From Paenibacillus woosongensis (lineage in GTDB: Bacteria > Bacillota > Bacilli > Paenibacillales > Paenibacillaceae): a stretch of DNA of 36,585 nt. The position numbers and the translations under genes were made by a program. A model generated the notes under the pieces. It had not been told where the DNA came from. It ran no database searches and was given only the letters and a program-made list of their open reading frames with translations. Numbering within the stretch: the stretch's first letter is position 1; each line of letters starts with the position of its first letter. This document shows positions 16,143-26,000 of this stretch, piece after piece. The stretch spans positions 1 to 36,585 of the forward strand of contig NZ_WNZW01000022.1 in the NCBI RefSeq assembly GCF_009725165.1, given 5' to 3'.

Positions 16143-16242
16143 TCGACCTGAACCATAATACATTAAATTTAAAGGATAACGGTCTAATTCCTTGGTCATT
16201 CTCGGCTGGCTGCCAAAAACCTAATCTTAGCAAAAGCTCCTT

Positions 16243-16287
16243 CGCTAGCCCCACGAGCAAACCATAGCTCCAACGTGCTGGCTAGCG
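16243..16287. repeat. Inverted repeat in the nadA-ftsH intergenic region
   Basis: CGCTAGCC (16243-16250) and GGCTAGCG (16280-16287) are perfect 8-bp arms, with inner AGCA/TGCT pairing. It lies in a gene-free stretch of about 700 bp (16143-16868) in which I find no reading frame of family-like content and no RNA gene. The function is unknown. Confidence 0.45.
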
Positions 16288-16524
16288 TCTCTATGACATC
16301 AGTTGCTAGTCGAAAGCTGAAACTAAACTATTGAAACTGAACCTGCTGGCTCCCCGAGACCAGAGCAAGACTAAACCGAAAACCGGGAGTTCATTCGGAA
16401 AGCGAGAAGTCAGGCCAAAACTAGATCAGATACGTCAAGCTTAACCGAGACCATCGTGGGTAGACTCTAGACCAAGAAACCGTCAGTCCAAGCTGAATAC
16501 GAGGCATCAGCCACGAATCTAGAG

Positions 16525-16731
16525 CTCTTAACGAATCTCACGATCGCTATTTATCTAGAAACAACCCCTTTTGATATGTAACGAAACCAGGTAACGTTAA
16601 TTCATCCAATGCTGCTCCAAACAGCAGTTTTACCGTTAAATAGCGTGGATCAGATTCGTTAGATCTAAAATCATAGCAAATATGTGCAAATAACGTGGAT
16701 GAGATTCGCTAGACTTAAACAATAAAGCAAA
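16525..16731. repeat. Three copies of a ~30-50-bp intergenic repeat
   Basis: Two direct copies with a period of exactly 50 bp begin near 16636 and 16686. They share AAATAGCGTGGATCAGATTC versus AAATAACGTGGATGAGATTC, followed by GTTAGA / GCTAGA and a GCAAAT ending. A third, inverted copy lies at 16525-16553 (TTAACGAATCT...CGCTATTTA). Such degenerate, intergenic, AT-rich repeats look like a dispersed genomic repeat family, but the window alone cannot show copies elsewhere. Confidence 0.6.
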
Positions 16732-16808
16732 TGCCTCCTTCAAATCGCCTTTCATAGTTATAGAACTGTTCAATCGCTCTAGAACTTATTAATACACGTA
16801 CACACGGC

Positions 16809-16846
16809 AAAAAAGGGCAGCCCCTGGTGCTATCCAAGGGCTGCCC
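16809..16846 (-). terminator. ftsH intrinsic terminator
   Basis: On the minus strand GGGCAGCCC (16838-16846) pairs with GGGCTGCCC (16815-16823), a perfect 9-bp GC-rich stem, followed by six T. It starts 22 bp after the ftsH stop. Confidence 0.93.
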
Positions 16847-16868
16847 TGATTCATTTTCAATCGACCGA

Positions 16869-19013
16869 CTATACTGTCGGGTTATTGTTTCCATTGTTGC
16901 CGCTGCCTTTGTTTGGGTCATCCCCATCAGGACGGTCAGCATTCGGCAGATCGTTAACTGTTCCATCTGGCGTATCCACAACCGGATCGCTTGTAATATC
17001 ATTCGCCGATCCATTAGGCACATCATTAGGGATGTCCCCGGTTGGAATGCCCGAGGCGCCTGTAGAGCTGTCCTCTGGCTTGCCTTGGATACGAACGCGC
17101 ACATCACCGATATTGTCAACGACCGGTTCGCCCGATTCTCCCGAATTATCGCTGCCTTCACCGCCTTCGCCAGGCTCAAGCAATTTCCCATGCTCGATCA
17201 GTTGCTTGATTTGATCCAGCTCCAGCGTCTCCTTCTCGAGCAAAGTCTGCGCGATAAGATGCACTTCTTTGGAATGCTCGGTCAGAAGCTGCTTACAACG
17301 CTCATACATCTCTGTGATGAAACGATGCATTTCCTGATCGATTTCATAGGCGATTTGATCGCTATAGTTCTGTTCATGGCCGATATCGCGACCCAGGAAT
17401 ACCTGGCCTTGCGATGTGCCAAATTGCATCGGTCCAAGCTTCTCGCTCATACCGTATTCTACAATCATGCTGCGCACGATGCTTGTCGCTTGCTGGAAGT
17501 CACTGTATGCTCCAGTACCGATTTCGCCGATGAATAACTCCTCAGCCACACGGCCGCCCAGAAGGCCCGTTACCTTATCAAGCAGCTCCTGCTTCGTGAC
17601 AAGCATCCTGTCTTCCTTCGGAAGCATAATTACATATCCGCCCGCACGTCCGCGCGGAATAATAGTTACCTTATGCACCATGTCCGCATGCTCCAAGAAG
17701 TAGCCTACAATCGTATGGCCTGCTTCATGGTAAGCAACGATCCGCTTCTCGCGATCGCTGATGACGCGGCTGCGCTTCTCCGTACCTACGATGACGCGGT
17801 CGATAGCTTCGTCAACCTCTCTCATCGAAATATCCTTGCGATTGCGACGTGCAGCGAGGAGTGCCGCTTCATTGAGCAAGTTCTCGAGATCAGCACCCGT
17901 AAAGCCCGTCGTACGCTTCGCAATAATATCCAACCGGACATCATTCGTCAGCGGCTTGTTGCGGGCATGTACCTTAAGTACTGCCTCGCGGCCTTTGACA
18001 TCTGGACGATCGACCGTAATTTGACGGTCAAAGCGTCCCGGACGCAGCAGCGCCGGGTCCAGAATATCCGGACGGTTCGTTGCCGCAATAATGATAATGC
18101 CTTCATTCGCTCCAAATCCATCCATCTCAACGAGCAACTGGTTGAGCGTCTGCTCCCGCTCGTCATGACCGCCGCCAAGGCCAGCGCCACGCTGACGGCC
18201 GACAGCATCAATCTCATCGATAAAAATAATGCAGCTAGCTGATTTTTTCGCATTCTCAAACAGGTCCCGTACCCGCGACGCACCGACACCGACGAACATT
18301 TCCACGAAGTCAGAACCGGAAATGCTGAAGAACGGAACGCCGGCTTCGCCCGCAACCGCACGGGCAAGGAGCGTCTTACCGGTACCCGGAGGACCTACGA
18401 GCAGTACTCCCTTAGGAATACGTGCCCCAACAGCGGAGAATTTGCGCGGATCCTTCAGGAACTCGACAACCTCGACAAGCTCCTGCTTCTCTTCATCCGC
18501 CCCGGCAACATCCTCAAACGTCACCTTCTTCTTCTCCTCGTTGTAGAGACGCGCCCGGCTCTTGCCAAAGTTCATGACTTTGCCGCCGCCACCCTGCGCC
18601 TGGTTGAACAGGAAGAAGAACAGAATAAACATAATCGCAAGCGGCAGCAGCGAAGTCAGGAACGTAAGCCAGATGCTCTGCTCCTGCATCTTCTTCCAGT
18701 TCAACTGAAAGCCGTTCTGCTCGCTTAAATCCACGATTTCCTTCAACACATTCGGGTCGTAAGGAATATAAGTCGTGAAATTCGTCGTTTTACTCTCTCC
18801 GACGGCTTGCTTATATTTACCGGTTACCAAGTAAGCGTAACCGTCAAATTTCCCTGTCATTTCCTGGACGTTATCGGCTTTCAATTGCTGACGCAATTGA
18901 TCGTATCTAGGGGTGTCGGCCGTTTCATTTGTGCCTGTTAGGATTTGGACGATGCCCACCACGACTAAGAAAAGTATTAAATAAAAACCAGAATTCCGGA
19001 TGAACCGATTCAT
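16869..19013 (-). CDS. ftsH: ATP-dependent zinc metalloprotease FtsH
   Basis: Membrane-anchored AAA+ protease that degrades misfolded membrane proteins and regulators; important for sporulation in Bacillus. Two membrane segments (about 8-25 and 117-136) flank an extracytoplasmic domain. Walker A is GPPGTGKT (207-214), Walker B IIFIDEIDA (262-270), the second region of homology is ATNRPDILDPALLRPGRFDR, and the zinc site is HEAGH (429-433). The core ends near 613. The remaining ~100 residues are a Gly/Asp/Asn/Pro-rich acidic tail, longer than in most FtsH proteins (total 714 against about 640). ATG start behind its own promoter, terminator after it. Confidence 0.97.
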   Translation of the reverse strand: MNRFIRNSGFYLILFLVVVGIVQILTGTNETADTPRYDQLRQQLKADNVQEMTGKFDGYAYLVTGKYKQAVGESKTTNFTTYIPYDPNVLKEIVDLSEQNGFQLNWKKMQEQSIWLTFLTSLLPLAIMFILFFFLFNQAQGGGGKVMNFGKSRARLYNEEKKKVTFEDVAGADEEKQELVEVVEFLKDPRKFSAVGARIPKGVLLVGPPGTGKTLLARAVAGEAGVPFFSISGSDFVEMFVGVGASRVRDLFENAKKSASCIIFIDEIDAVGRQRGAGLGGGHDEREQTLNQLLVEMDGFGANEGIIIIAATNRPDILDPALLRPGRFDRQITVDRPDVKGREAVLKVHARNKPLTNDVRLDIIAKRTTGFTGADLENLLNEAALLAARRNRKDISMREVDEAIDRVIVGTEKRSRVISDREKRIVAYHEAGHTIVGYFLEHADMVHKVTIIPRGRAGGYVIMLPKEDRMLVTKQELLDKVTGLLGGRVAEELFIGEIGTGAYSDFQQATSIVRSMIVEYGMSEKLGPMQFGTSQGQVFLGRDIGHEQNYSDQIAYEIDQEMHRFITEMYERCKQLLTEHSKEVHLIAQTLLEKETLELDQIKQLIEHGKLLEPGEGGEGSDNSGESGEPVVDNIGDVRVRIQGKPEDSSTGASGIPTGDIPNDVPNGSANDITSDPVVDTPDGTVNDLPNADRPDGDDPNKGSGNNGNNNPTV

Positions 19014-19043
19014 CCCCTGCCTCCTCTCAAAACAACTTAAGTT

Positions 19044-19073
19044 ATTTTACCATAGTCCCTTACTCATTATCAA
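19044..19073 (-). promoter_or_regulatory. ftsH promoter (sigma-A, extended -10)
   Basis: On the minus strand TTGATA (19068-19073), an 18-bp spacer, TAAAAT (19044-19049), with TGG directly before the -10 (the extended TGn motif). A small hairpin with six T just upstream (about 19070-19085) might weakly end the hpt transcript. Confidence 0.7.
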
Positions 19074-19115
19074 AAAAGTCGCAGGCGATGTTCGGCCAAA
19101 GGCCAGATATGGGCT

Positions 19116-19655
19116 TTAGCTCTTGTACACTTCTGGCTTCAAAACTCCGATGTAAGGAAGGTTCCGGTATTTCTCGGCATAATCAAGCCCATAACCGACA
19201 ACGAATTCATCGGGAAGCACGAATCCTGACATATCAGCCTCCAAATCGACCGTACGTCCAGCCGGTTTATCAAACAGAGTAACGATCTTGACGGAATTAA
19301 CCTTCCGCCGCTCCAGAACATCCACCAGATAGCTGAGAGTCAGACCGCTATCGATAATATCCTCTACGATCAGAACATCGCGTCCCTCCACAGAGGTATC
19401 CAAATCCTTGATGATCTTGACTTCGCCGGACGATTTCGTTGATGATCCGTAGCTGGATACAGCCATGAAATCAAGCTCAAGCGGTACGGTAATTTCTTTA
19501 ACGAGATCCGCCATAAAAATAAAAGCGCCTTTCAGAATGCAAATGACGAGCGGATTGCGTCCTGCATACTCTTCACTAAGACGCTGTCCTAGTTCTGCTA
19601 CTTTATCCTGAATCTGTTCCCGGGTAATTAAAATTTCCTTAATGTCGTTCTGCAA
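19116..19655 (-). CDS. hpt: Hypoxanthine phosphoribosyltransferase
   Basis: Salvages hypoxanthine and guanine with PRPP to IMP and GMP. 179 residues. The PRPP loop is VLIVEDIIDSGLTLSYL, the base and pyrophosphate segments are ILKGAFIFMADL and SYGSSTKSSGEVKI, and the C-terminal VGYGLDYAEKYRNLPYIGVL is typical. The start is TTG at 19653-19655, with GGAGGT 9 nt upstream; no ATG is available in frame near it. It lies between tilS and ftsH as in Bacillus (hprT), where TilS and HprT together activate ftsH expression. Confidence 0.96.
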   Translation of the reverse strand: MQNDIKEILITREQIQDKVAELGQRLSEEYAGRNPLVICILKGAFIFMADLVKEITVPLELDFMAVSSYGSSTKSSGEVKIIKDLDTSVEGRDVLIVEDIIDSGLTLSYLVDVLERRKVNSVKIVTLFDKPAGRTVDLEADMSGFVLPDEFVVGYGLDYAEKYRNLPYIGVLKPEVYKS

Positions 19656-19716
19656 AATAAGTAGACCTCCTACGTTATACTATGAATGTCTTAACCCGGC
19701 GATAACCCGATGCTAG

Positions 19717-21165
19717 TTACTCAGCATCCCGTACTACAGTCATCAACAAGACGGAGGACGTATGCTGTCCAACCGCAGCGATCGAAGACCTTCGAATGCC
19801 GGGAATCCATAAAATCCGGCCCTGGCCATCGGTGACTATAGGTATGCGGGAACGAAGAGAGGGAGGTACTTTTTCATCGATGAAGATGTCCTTCACCTTT
19901 TTGGTGCCGTTTAGCCCCATGACTTTCATCGTATCCCCCGGCTGACGGGAACGCACTGTAAGCGGATAGACCAGCTCATCCGCATCAAACACAGCACTGT
20001 CTTTACCGTGCGTCATCTTACTCATAGCGTCTTGCCCGGCCGCGGTCTGCGCAAACAACAGGTTGGTGCCTAAACCCTGAATCTCAACTTCCGCAGGAAT
20101 GGAGTCCACGCGGTATGTATAGCGAAGGTCGTCAATCCCCCCCGCTGCATTAGGTATAAACCTGACGGTGTCGTATTCACGAACACACTGCAGCCCACCC
20201 CCGAGATCAAGACTCCATGTCGTGGGAGCGTTCTGAATCGCCCCTTGACGAACACGTTCAATCTTGACAAAATCGCTTTCTTCCAAGCAGAAAGGCAGAT
20301 AATTTAATATTAGTTTAATCAACCTCCGTTGTAAAGCGGCATGTAAGGTGCCAAACGGCTCGATATGAAAGGCTAAGCCTTCACCGTCCGAGGTGACGAG
20401 CTCCTGATATGCCCGGTCGGTCAATTGCTGTAAATAATCATCTTCCTCGCCAAGCGTGTCTGCCAGACGATTCAGCGACTCAGCCAGTTGTCCATTATAT
20501 TGCCCCAAAAATGGCAGCACATCCAAACGAATTGCATTTCGCGCATATTTATTTTGCAGATTGCTGCTATCTATGCGGTAAGGAATTTCTGCATCCTGAC
20601 AAACCTTCAGGATTTCCGCTTTATAAATCCGTAACAAGGGTCGAATCAGATTCACATTCTTCTCTCGCCGCTTCATCCTCATACCTGCAAGCCCGGACGT
20701 GCCGCTTCCGCGCAAAATGCGCATCATCACCGTCTCTGCCTGATCATCCGCATGATGAGCCAAGGCAATAGAGGCCGCTCCGTATTTGCTTGCTACCGCA
20801 TGCAGAAATTCATATCTCTTCTCCCGTGCCGCCAGCTGCGCCCCTTTTCCAGATTCCTTCATATATGTAGGGATATCCAGATTCGCTAATTCAAAGGGCA
20901 TATCAAGCTGCCTGGCCAGGCTCTGCACGAACTCCGCCTCCTCACGAGACGCTTCTGGCCGGAACCCGTGATTGATATGCGCGCAGACGAGGTTCAGCCT
21001 CTGATCCGTTCGCGAGGCTATGGCATGCATAATATGAAGCAGCGTAACCGAATCGGGTCCTCCGGACACCGCGACAACGATACAATCTCCGGGAGACCAC
21101 AACCCGTATTCCTCCCCGGTACGGCGAACTCGTTCCACCAAGGGGTACATGCTGTAATCGTCCAA
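19717..21165 (-). CDS. tilS: tRNA(Ile)-lysidine synthase
   Basis: Attaches lysine to cytidine 34 of the CAU-anticodon tRNA-Ile so that it reads AUA; essential. 482 residues. The PP-loop ATP motif SGGPDS is at residues 34-39. VCAHINHGFRPEASREEAEFV and LAHHADDQAETVMMRILRGSGTSGLAGM complete the catalytic domain. A C-terminal TilS substrate-binding domain follows (LTVRSRQPGDTMKVMGLNGTKKVKDIFIDEKVP). The start is TTG at 21163-21165 with AGGTGGGAG just upstream; the first in-frame ATG is at codon 6. Confidence 0.96.
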   Translation of the reverse strand: MDDYSMYPLVERVRRTGEEYGLWSPGDCIVVAVSGGPDSVTLLHIMHAIASRTDQRLNLVCAHINHGFRPEASREEAEFVQSLARQLDMPFELANLDIPTYMKESGKGAQLAAREKRYEFLHAVASKYGAASIALAHHADDQAETVMMRILRGSGTSGLAGMRMKRREKNVNLIRPLLRIYKAEILKVCQDAEIPYRIDSSNLQNKYARNAIRLDVLPFLGQYNGQLAESLNRLADTLGEEDDYLQQLTDRAYQELVTSDGEGLAFHIEPFGTLHAALQRRLIKLILNYLPFCLEESDFVKIERVRQGAIQNAPTTWSLDLGGGLQCVREYDTVRFIPNAAGGIDDLRYTYRVDSIPAEVEIQGLGTNLLFAQTAAGQDAMSKMTHGKDSAVFDADELVYPLTVRSRQPGDTMKVMGLNGTKKVKDIFIDEKVPPSLRSRIPIVTDGQGRILWIPGIRRSSIAAVGQHTSSVLLMTVVRDAE

Positions 21166-21207
21166 TTGTCTCCCACCTCACCAACTAATTCATCCAAGAC
21201 TCTTGGA

Positions 21208-22170
21208 TTAGAATCGGAAAGCCATGTATAACGCATAAACCAGCAGCGTTACAGATATTGCGAAAGCGCTAATGATCCAACGCGGCGTCGCTGCCTTCTT
21301 CACCGGTTCCGGCCGGGACGCCGTCACAAGTTCCTTCCATAATAAACAGGCCTCCGCCGTATCACGGAATTCCCCCTGAATCGCCTTCTGCAGCCACCCT
21401 CTGTAGGGTGCTAGCGAATGGGCTTTGTATACGATATCAAGCAGATCGCCGGAGCTTCTCATTTGCGGCAGCTGCAGTGCGGCATGCTTCAGCGGCTGCT
21501 CGGCAAGCAGGTGAATACATACGACGGCAAAGCTGAACCAATCATAGGAAGGCTCTGCCGTCCGGCCTCCGGCATTCCAGAAGCCGCGATCATACCACTC
21601 CGTAAACTGTTTGACACTGCGGCCAATACTGCTGACACCGCCATAATCGATCAGCTCTACTTCCCCGTAAGTCCCCACAAGAACGTTCTCCGGCTTTAAG
21701 TCGCCGAATACCCAGCCCGACTCATGCAGGCGGCGGAGCTGCCGTAGCAGATTCATTCCGGCGGCATCCATCCATCGGCTCCCGCGCCTCGCGAGGAAGG
21801 CCCGTAAAGGTTCCCCCTTTATATACCGCATCACATAGAAAGGGATCTCCTTGCCTTGGAAAGAATAATCGTCTACCTCGACCAAATAGCCAGGATTGTC
21901 CCGCCTAACGGGATGATGTCTTCGTCCTTGGCGCTGCAAAGCTTTTAACACATTAATTTCCGACTGAATATCTACGGTATCGAAACCCATTTTGAGCGCG
22001 TACAGCCTTGCGCTGTCCACCTGCTTCACCAGATACACGACCCCATTGGCTCCCTGGCCTAACAGCCGCTGGATGAGGTAACGTCCGCCTCTCCATCGGC
22101 CGGTAATCAGCGTGCCCTGCGGCAGATTCAGCTTAAACGACGTAGTCACCGAGCATTCCTTCTCCTTCAT
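21208..22170 (-). CDS. yabT: Membrane-anchored serine/threonine kinase, YabT-like
   Basis: Hanks-type kinase with a C-terminal membrane anchor. Start at ATG 22168-22170 (GGAGGA 5 nt upstream) gives 320 residues, overlapping yabS by 38 bp; a longer frame to 22218 has no ribosome site. Visible motifs: glycine loop LLGQGANGVVY, lysine in YALKMG, catalytic loop FGDLKPENVLV and metal loop LIDYGG. It is a non-RD kinase (FGD instead of HRD) with DYG in place of DFG, and the activation segment is short. WIISAFAISVTLLVYALYMAF near the C-terminus is the membrane span; there are no PASTA domains. In Bacillus, YabT phosphorylates RecA during spore development. The order yabS-yabT-tilS is conserved here. 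Confidence 0.9.
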   Translation of the reverse strand: MKEKECSVTTSFKLNLPQGTLITGRWRGGRYLIQRLLGQGANGVVYLVKQVDSARLYALKMGFDTVDIQSEINVLKALQRQGRRHHPVRRDNPGYLVEVDDYSFQGKEIPFYVMRYIKGEPLRAFLARRGSRWMDAAGMNLLRQLRRLHESGWVFGDLKPENVLVGTYGEVELIDYGGVSSIGRSVKQFTEWYDRGFWNAGGRTAEPSYDWFSFAVVCIHLLAEQPLKHAALQLPQMRSSGDLLDIVYKAHSLAPYRGWLQKAIQGEFRDTAEACLLWKELVTASRPEPVKKAATPRWIISAFAISVTLLVYALYMAFRF

Positions 22171-22876
22171 CGGATTCCTCCGGCCAAGCCACTTTTCCGT
22201 TTCTATCCAGTGTACCATACCGGAAGAATTCCATCACCTTCTTGATCGCAGGCCCGGTAGGCGTTGCGCCCCTCATTACCAATCGCTGAAAAATCGACCT
22301 AGCGCCGCCGAGATCCACTGTCCAATCCAGATCGAGTACAGCATCTTCGCCCCTCGGCCCCGGAAAGTGAAACACCGCCAGCTGGCTCTGTCCTTTCCTT
22401 GCTCCCAAACTGAGCATCATATCGCGAATTGCCTCCTCGACGGCGGCAAGCTTCGGTTTCATGCTCGCACTGGCATCGATAAGCAGCGCAATCTGCAGGG
22501 GACTGCTTTCACTAAAGTCATCGATGACATCGACGACTTGCGAACGTTGGTCGGGAGGCAAATCTACAATGCTCCCATTTCCCAAAATTTGCCTCAACTC
22601 TCTATTAACCGCTTGCTGAACCGTCTGAACCACCGTCTTGCGCGTCAACATTTGCATCGTCTGGGCAAGACGCTCCGTTCCGGTAAGCTGGCTCATTCCG
22701 CCGCCGGCCTTGGCGATCTCCGCAATTTCCTGACTGCCCAGCTCACCGATCGTTCCATAGTCGATAATACCGACAACGTTGACCGTGATTCCCTCCTGCC
22801 GGGCCAGGGCCGCTGCTAGAACCGGACTCTCGCCTACATTGGAGCATCCGTCTGTAATCAGCATAATCTGTCGCAT
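22133..22876 (-). CDS. yabS: VWA-domain protein, YabS-like
   Basis: Start at ATG 22874-22876 (AAGGAGG 8 nt upstream) gives 248 residues. The C-terminal half is a von Willebrand factor A domain with a metal-ion-dependent adhesion site (IALLIDASASMKPKL, then GATPTGPAIKKVM). The N-terminal half begins RQIMLITDGCSNVGESPVLAAALARQEGITVNVVGI, which reads like the second half of a VWA fold, as if the protein carried a permuted or duplicated VWA. The molecular role is not established; the Bacillus homologue lies between spoIIE and yabT and is expressed at sporulation. It is translationally coupled to the kinase, so the two may act together. Confidence 0.85.
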   Translation of the reverse strand: MRQIMLITDGCSNVGESPVLAAALARQEGITVNVVGIIDYGTIGELGSQEIAEIAKAGGGMSQLTGTERLAQTMQMLTRKTVVQTVQQAVNRELRQILGNGSIVDLPPDQRSQVVDVIDDFSESSPLQIALLIDASASMKPKLAAVEEAIRDMMLSLGARKGQSQLAVFHFPGPRGEDAVLDLDWTVDLGGARSIFQRLVMRGATPTGPAIKKVMEFFRYGTLDRNGKVAWPEESDEGEGMLGDYVV

Positions 22877-22968
22877 TGCACAAGCCTCCTTCCAATCTCT
22901 CTTCTCTATCATTTCCAGAGAAATCGCGATTCAAACCAGGATACAGGCCGCTTCTCCGACCAAATTGC

Positions 22969-23012
22969 AAAAAGGCATAGATACTGGGCTATCCCCCCCG
23001 TACCTATGCCTT
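22969..23012 (-). terminator. Terminator of the mcp-NRPS unit
   Basis: On the minus strand AAGGCATAG (23004-23012) pairs with CTATGCCTT (22972-22980), a perfect 9-bp stem with further T after it (22969-22973). It starts 20 bp past the NRPS stop codon and separates this unit from yabS. Confidence 0.88.
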
Positions 23013-23032
23013 CCGTTTCTATTTCCATGCAT

Positions 23033-26000
23033 TTATTTCGGAGGATTGAAATATCCTACCGTTACCGCGTGATCGATTAACTTCTTGAATAAGAAGCGAT
23101 CCGGTGCGGCGCAGGAGATGCCGGCTGCCCTGATATATTCCAGCGTTTGCGGACAACTGAAGCGGTAGACGGAATTTTTAGCGCCGTCACCCTCCAATTG
23201 AGCCATCGCCAGCTCCGTTCCCTTCTGATCCTTTGGCTGGCTGGAGTCCAGCAGCCATGCTTCATATTCGGGCCAATCCAGCAAAGAGATGTAGTAGCCG
23301 TAATCCCTAAACTGGTCGATCATATCTTCATATGAGATTTGCACGGGATTACATATATGAAACATCCGCCCTGCGGTGCGATTCAGCAGCAGGAGCGTCG
23401 CTATGGCCTCACCAGCGTAATCAATCGGCGTAATATCAACCTGCCAGCTTACGCGAGGCGCCTTACCCAGCAGTAGCATCGCCTTAAGCATACGGTAAAA
23501 TGCATTGCTGTCCATGTTCGTCTGAAAGATTCCGCTCCTCGAATCACAGGACAGATTCCCTACGCGATATACGGTAACGGGCACGCCGTCCTCTTCGCAT
23601 GCGCTAACGGCTAGTTTCTCCGCCTCCAGCTTGCTGTTCGTGTATACATTGTCAATGCTGAGGGAGTAATCATATGTCTCACTTTGCGTAAATGCGTCCC
23701 ACAGTCCGCTCATGGCCAAATCCTCCGGAATGCCGATCGTGGAAATATAATGAAAACGAAAGTTGTCCTTTCCTTTCCCCAGCGATAACAGGCGTCCCGT
23801 ACTGTCCACGTTCACACGTCGGAAATATTCCGGTTCCCCAAAATGCCGCACTTCCGCACCGCAATGCACCACCGAATCGATCTGCTCCCGCAGGAGAGCG
23901 TACTCCCTGTCGCTTAGACCCAAGTTATCCTGCTGCAAATCTCCTGCTACAGCAATTACGCGTCCCTCCATTTTGCTTGCGCTCTTGCCCCCAAAATAGG
24001 CCGTCATGACTTGCAGTAGACGTTCATAAGGCTCACTTCCGCTAACTGGACGAACCAAGCAATAGATCATGGCCTCACTCCGCTCGAGCAGCTCTTGCAG
24101 AAGCCTGGAGCCGAGATATCCGGTGGCCCCCGTCAGCAGAATATGCTGCTGGCTGTACGAAGCCTCCGCGATACCCTTCCTGCCAAATTGCAAAGGATGC
24201 TCCGCCAAGTCGACAAGCTCGGAGCCTTCCACTCCGACCGAAATGCCTGCGCCCTGTTCAACCGCAAGGGACGCTACCCGTTCAGCCAGCATCGCGATCG
24301 TCGGATTTGCAAAGAAATCGCCTATCCTCAGCCCGGGGTATTTCGGTTTTAACAGTACGAGGGCTTCCAGTATTTTCAGAGAATGCCCTCCCGCCTCGAA
24401 GAAGTCCTCGTGTATGCCGATCCGGGTGCGGCCAAGCACCTTTTCCCAGGCAGCTGAAATCTCTAGCTGCAGCTCATTTACTGGAGGGATATAATCCGTC
24501 TCTTGTTCATCTTGCATATCGTATTCAAAAAGCGCCAGCTGCTTGCGGTCGATTTTACCGGTAGGCGACACGGGCATTGCATCGATCGGAACGAAATGGC
24601 TCGGAACCATGTATGCTGGCAGCTTGCTCTTCAGAAACGACTGCAGCTCATTCCGGCTTAGCCCGCCTCCGTCCCGTGAAGTATAGAAGGCAACCAGCAT
24701 TTTGGAGCCGTCCGTACCGTCTTTAGCAATGACCGCTACATCCCTGATACCTTCAAATTTTGCTAAATGATCCTCGATTTCTCCAACTTCTATCCGATAG
24801 CCCCGAATTTTCACCTGGAGGTCTTTGCGTCCCATATACTCGATAACATCATTCTGCAGGCGAACCAGGTCGCCTGAGCGGTAGTATCTTTTGCCGGATT
24901 CCGGATGAACGGGGTCGAGGATAAACGCTTCATCCGTCTTGTCCTGCTGGTTTAAATAACCTCGAGCCAACCCCACCGAACTGATCAGCAGCTCTCCCGC
25001 TACGTTCTGAGGGCAAAGCTGATTATGCTCATCCACGATTAATATTTCATAATTCGCAATAGGGCGGCCAATGCCTATGGTCGAAACATCATCCGGCACT
25101 ACATCCTCGATTGGGTTAACGGTCGTGACTACGGTTGCTTCCGTTGGCCCGTAAGCGTTAACGATCAGCGGACGATGCTTCAGCTTCTTCTGGAATAACC
25201 GTACGGCTGTTCCCGCAAGAGCCTCCCCCCCGATGACGAGGCTGCGGATAGACTTATATTTGTCGGCCTCTTCCTCATTTAAATAGGTGGATAATTGATT
25301 AAAGAAAACCGTAGGCAGTATGCCGAAACGCGTTGCTCCCGTGTATCCGATCGCCGCCGTAAACGCTTCGACCGAATACCGCTCGTCCCCCGATAATAAA
25401 TGCAGCCGGGCGCCCGCATGCAAAGCGCTGAATATATCGTAGACCGAGGCATCGAAGCTAAAGGTTGAATACTGCAAAATAACGTCCCGTTCATGGAGCC
25501 CCAACTGCTCCACCGTAGCAGCAGCTAAGTTGATCACGCCGATATGCGGAATCAATACTCCCTTTGGTCTGCCCGTTGTGCCTGAAGTATAAATCACGTA
25601 GGCGACGTCATCTGCTCCAACAGCCACCCTTGCTGGCTTGGCCGGGTAATCGCCGAGATTGCCATCCAGGCAAAAAACCTGATATGCTGACTGGCTCTGC
25701 CCCCGATCATGCCGCCTCTCTTGCTCTTCCAGCAAGGAGGCCACTTTAGATGCATACTGCTTCTTCGTCAGGACAATAGCCGAGTGGGTGTCCTGGATAA
25801 TATACGCGTTCCGGTCGTCGGGATGCTCGGGATCGAGCGGAACATAGGCCCCGCCGGCTTTCATTACACCGAGCATGCTGATGACTGCCTCCAGGCTCCG
25901 CTCCATAAAGATTGCCACGAAATCGCCAGGAACGAGCCCGGAGCTTAACAGCATTTGCGCCACCCGGTCCGATTCTATATCCAGCTCCGCATAGCTTATT

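Noticed and set aside
16827..17537. Plus-strand open frame of 236 codons opposite the ftsH 3' end
   Set aside because: Antisense to conserved FtsH protein and its acidic tail; no family motifs and it crosses the ftsH terminator.
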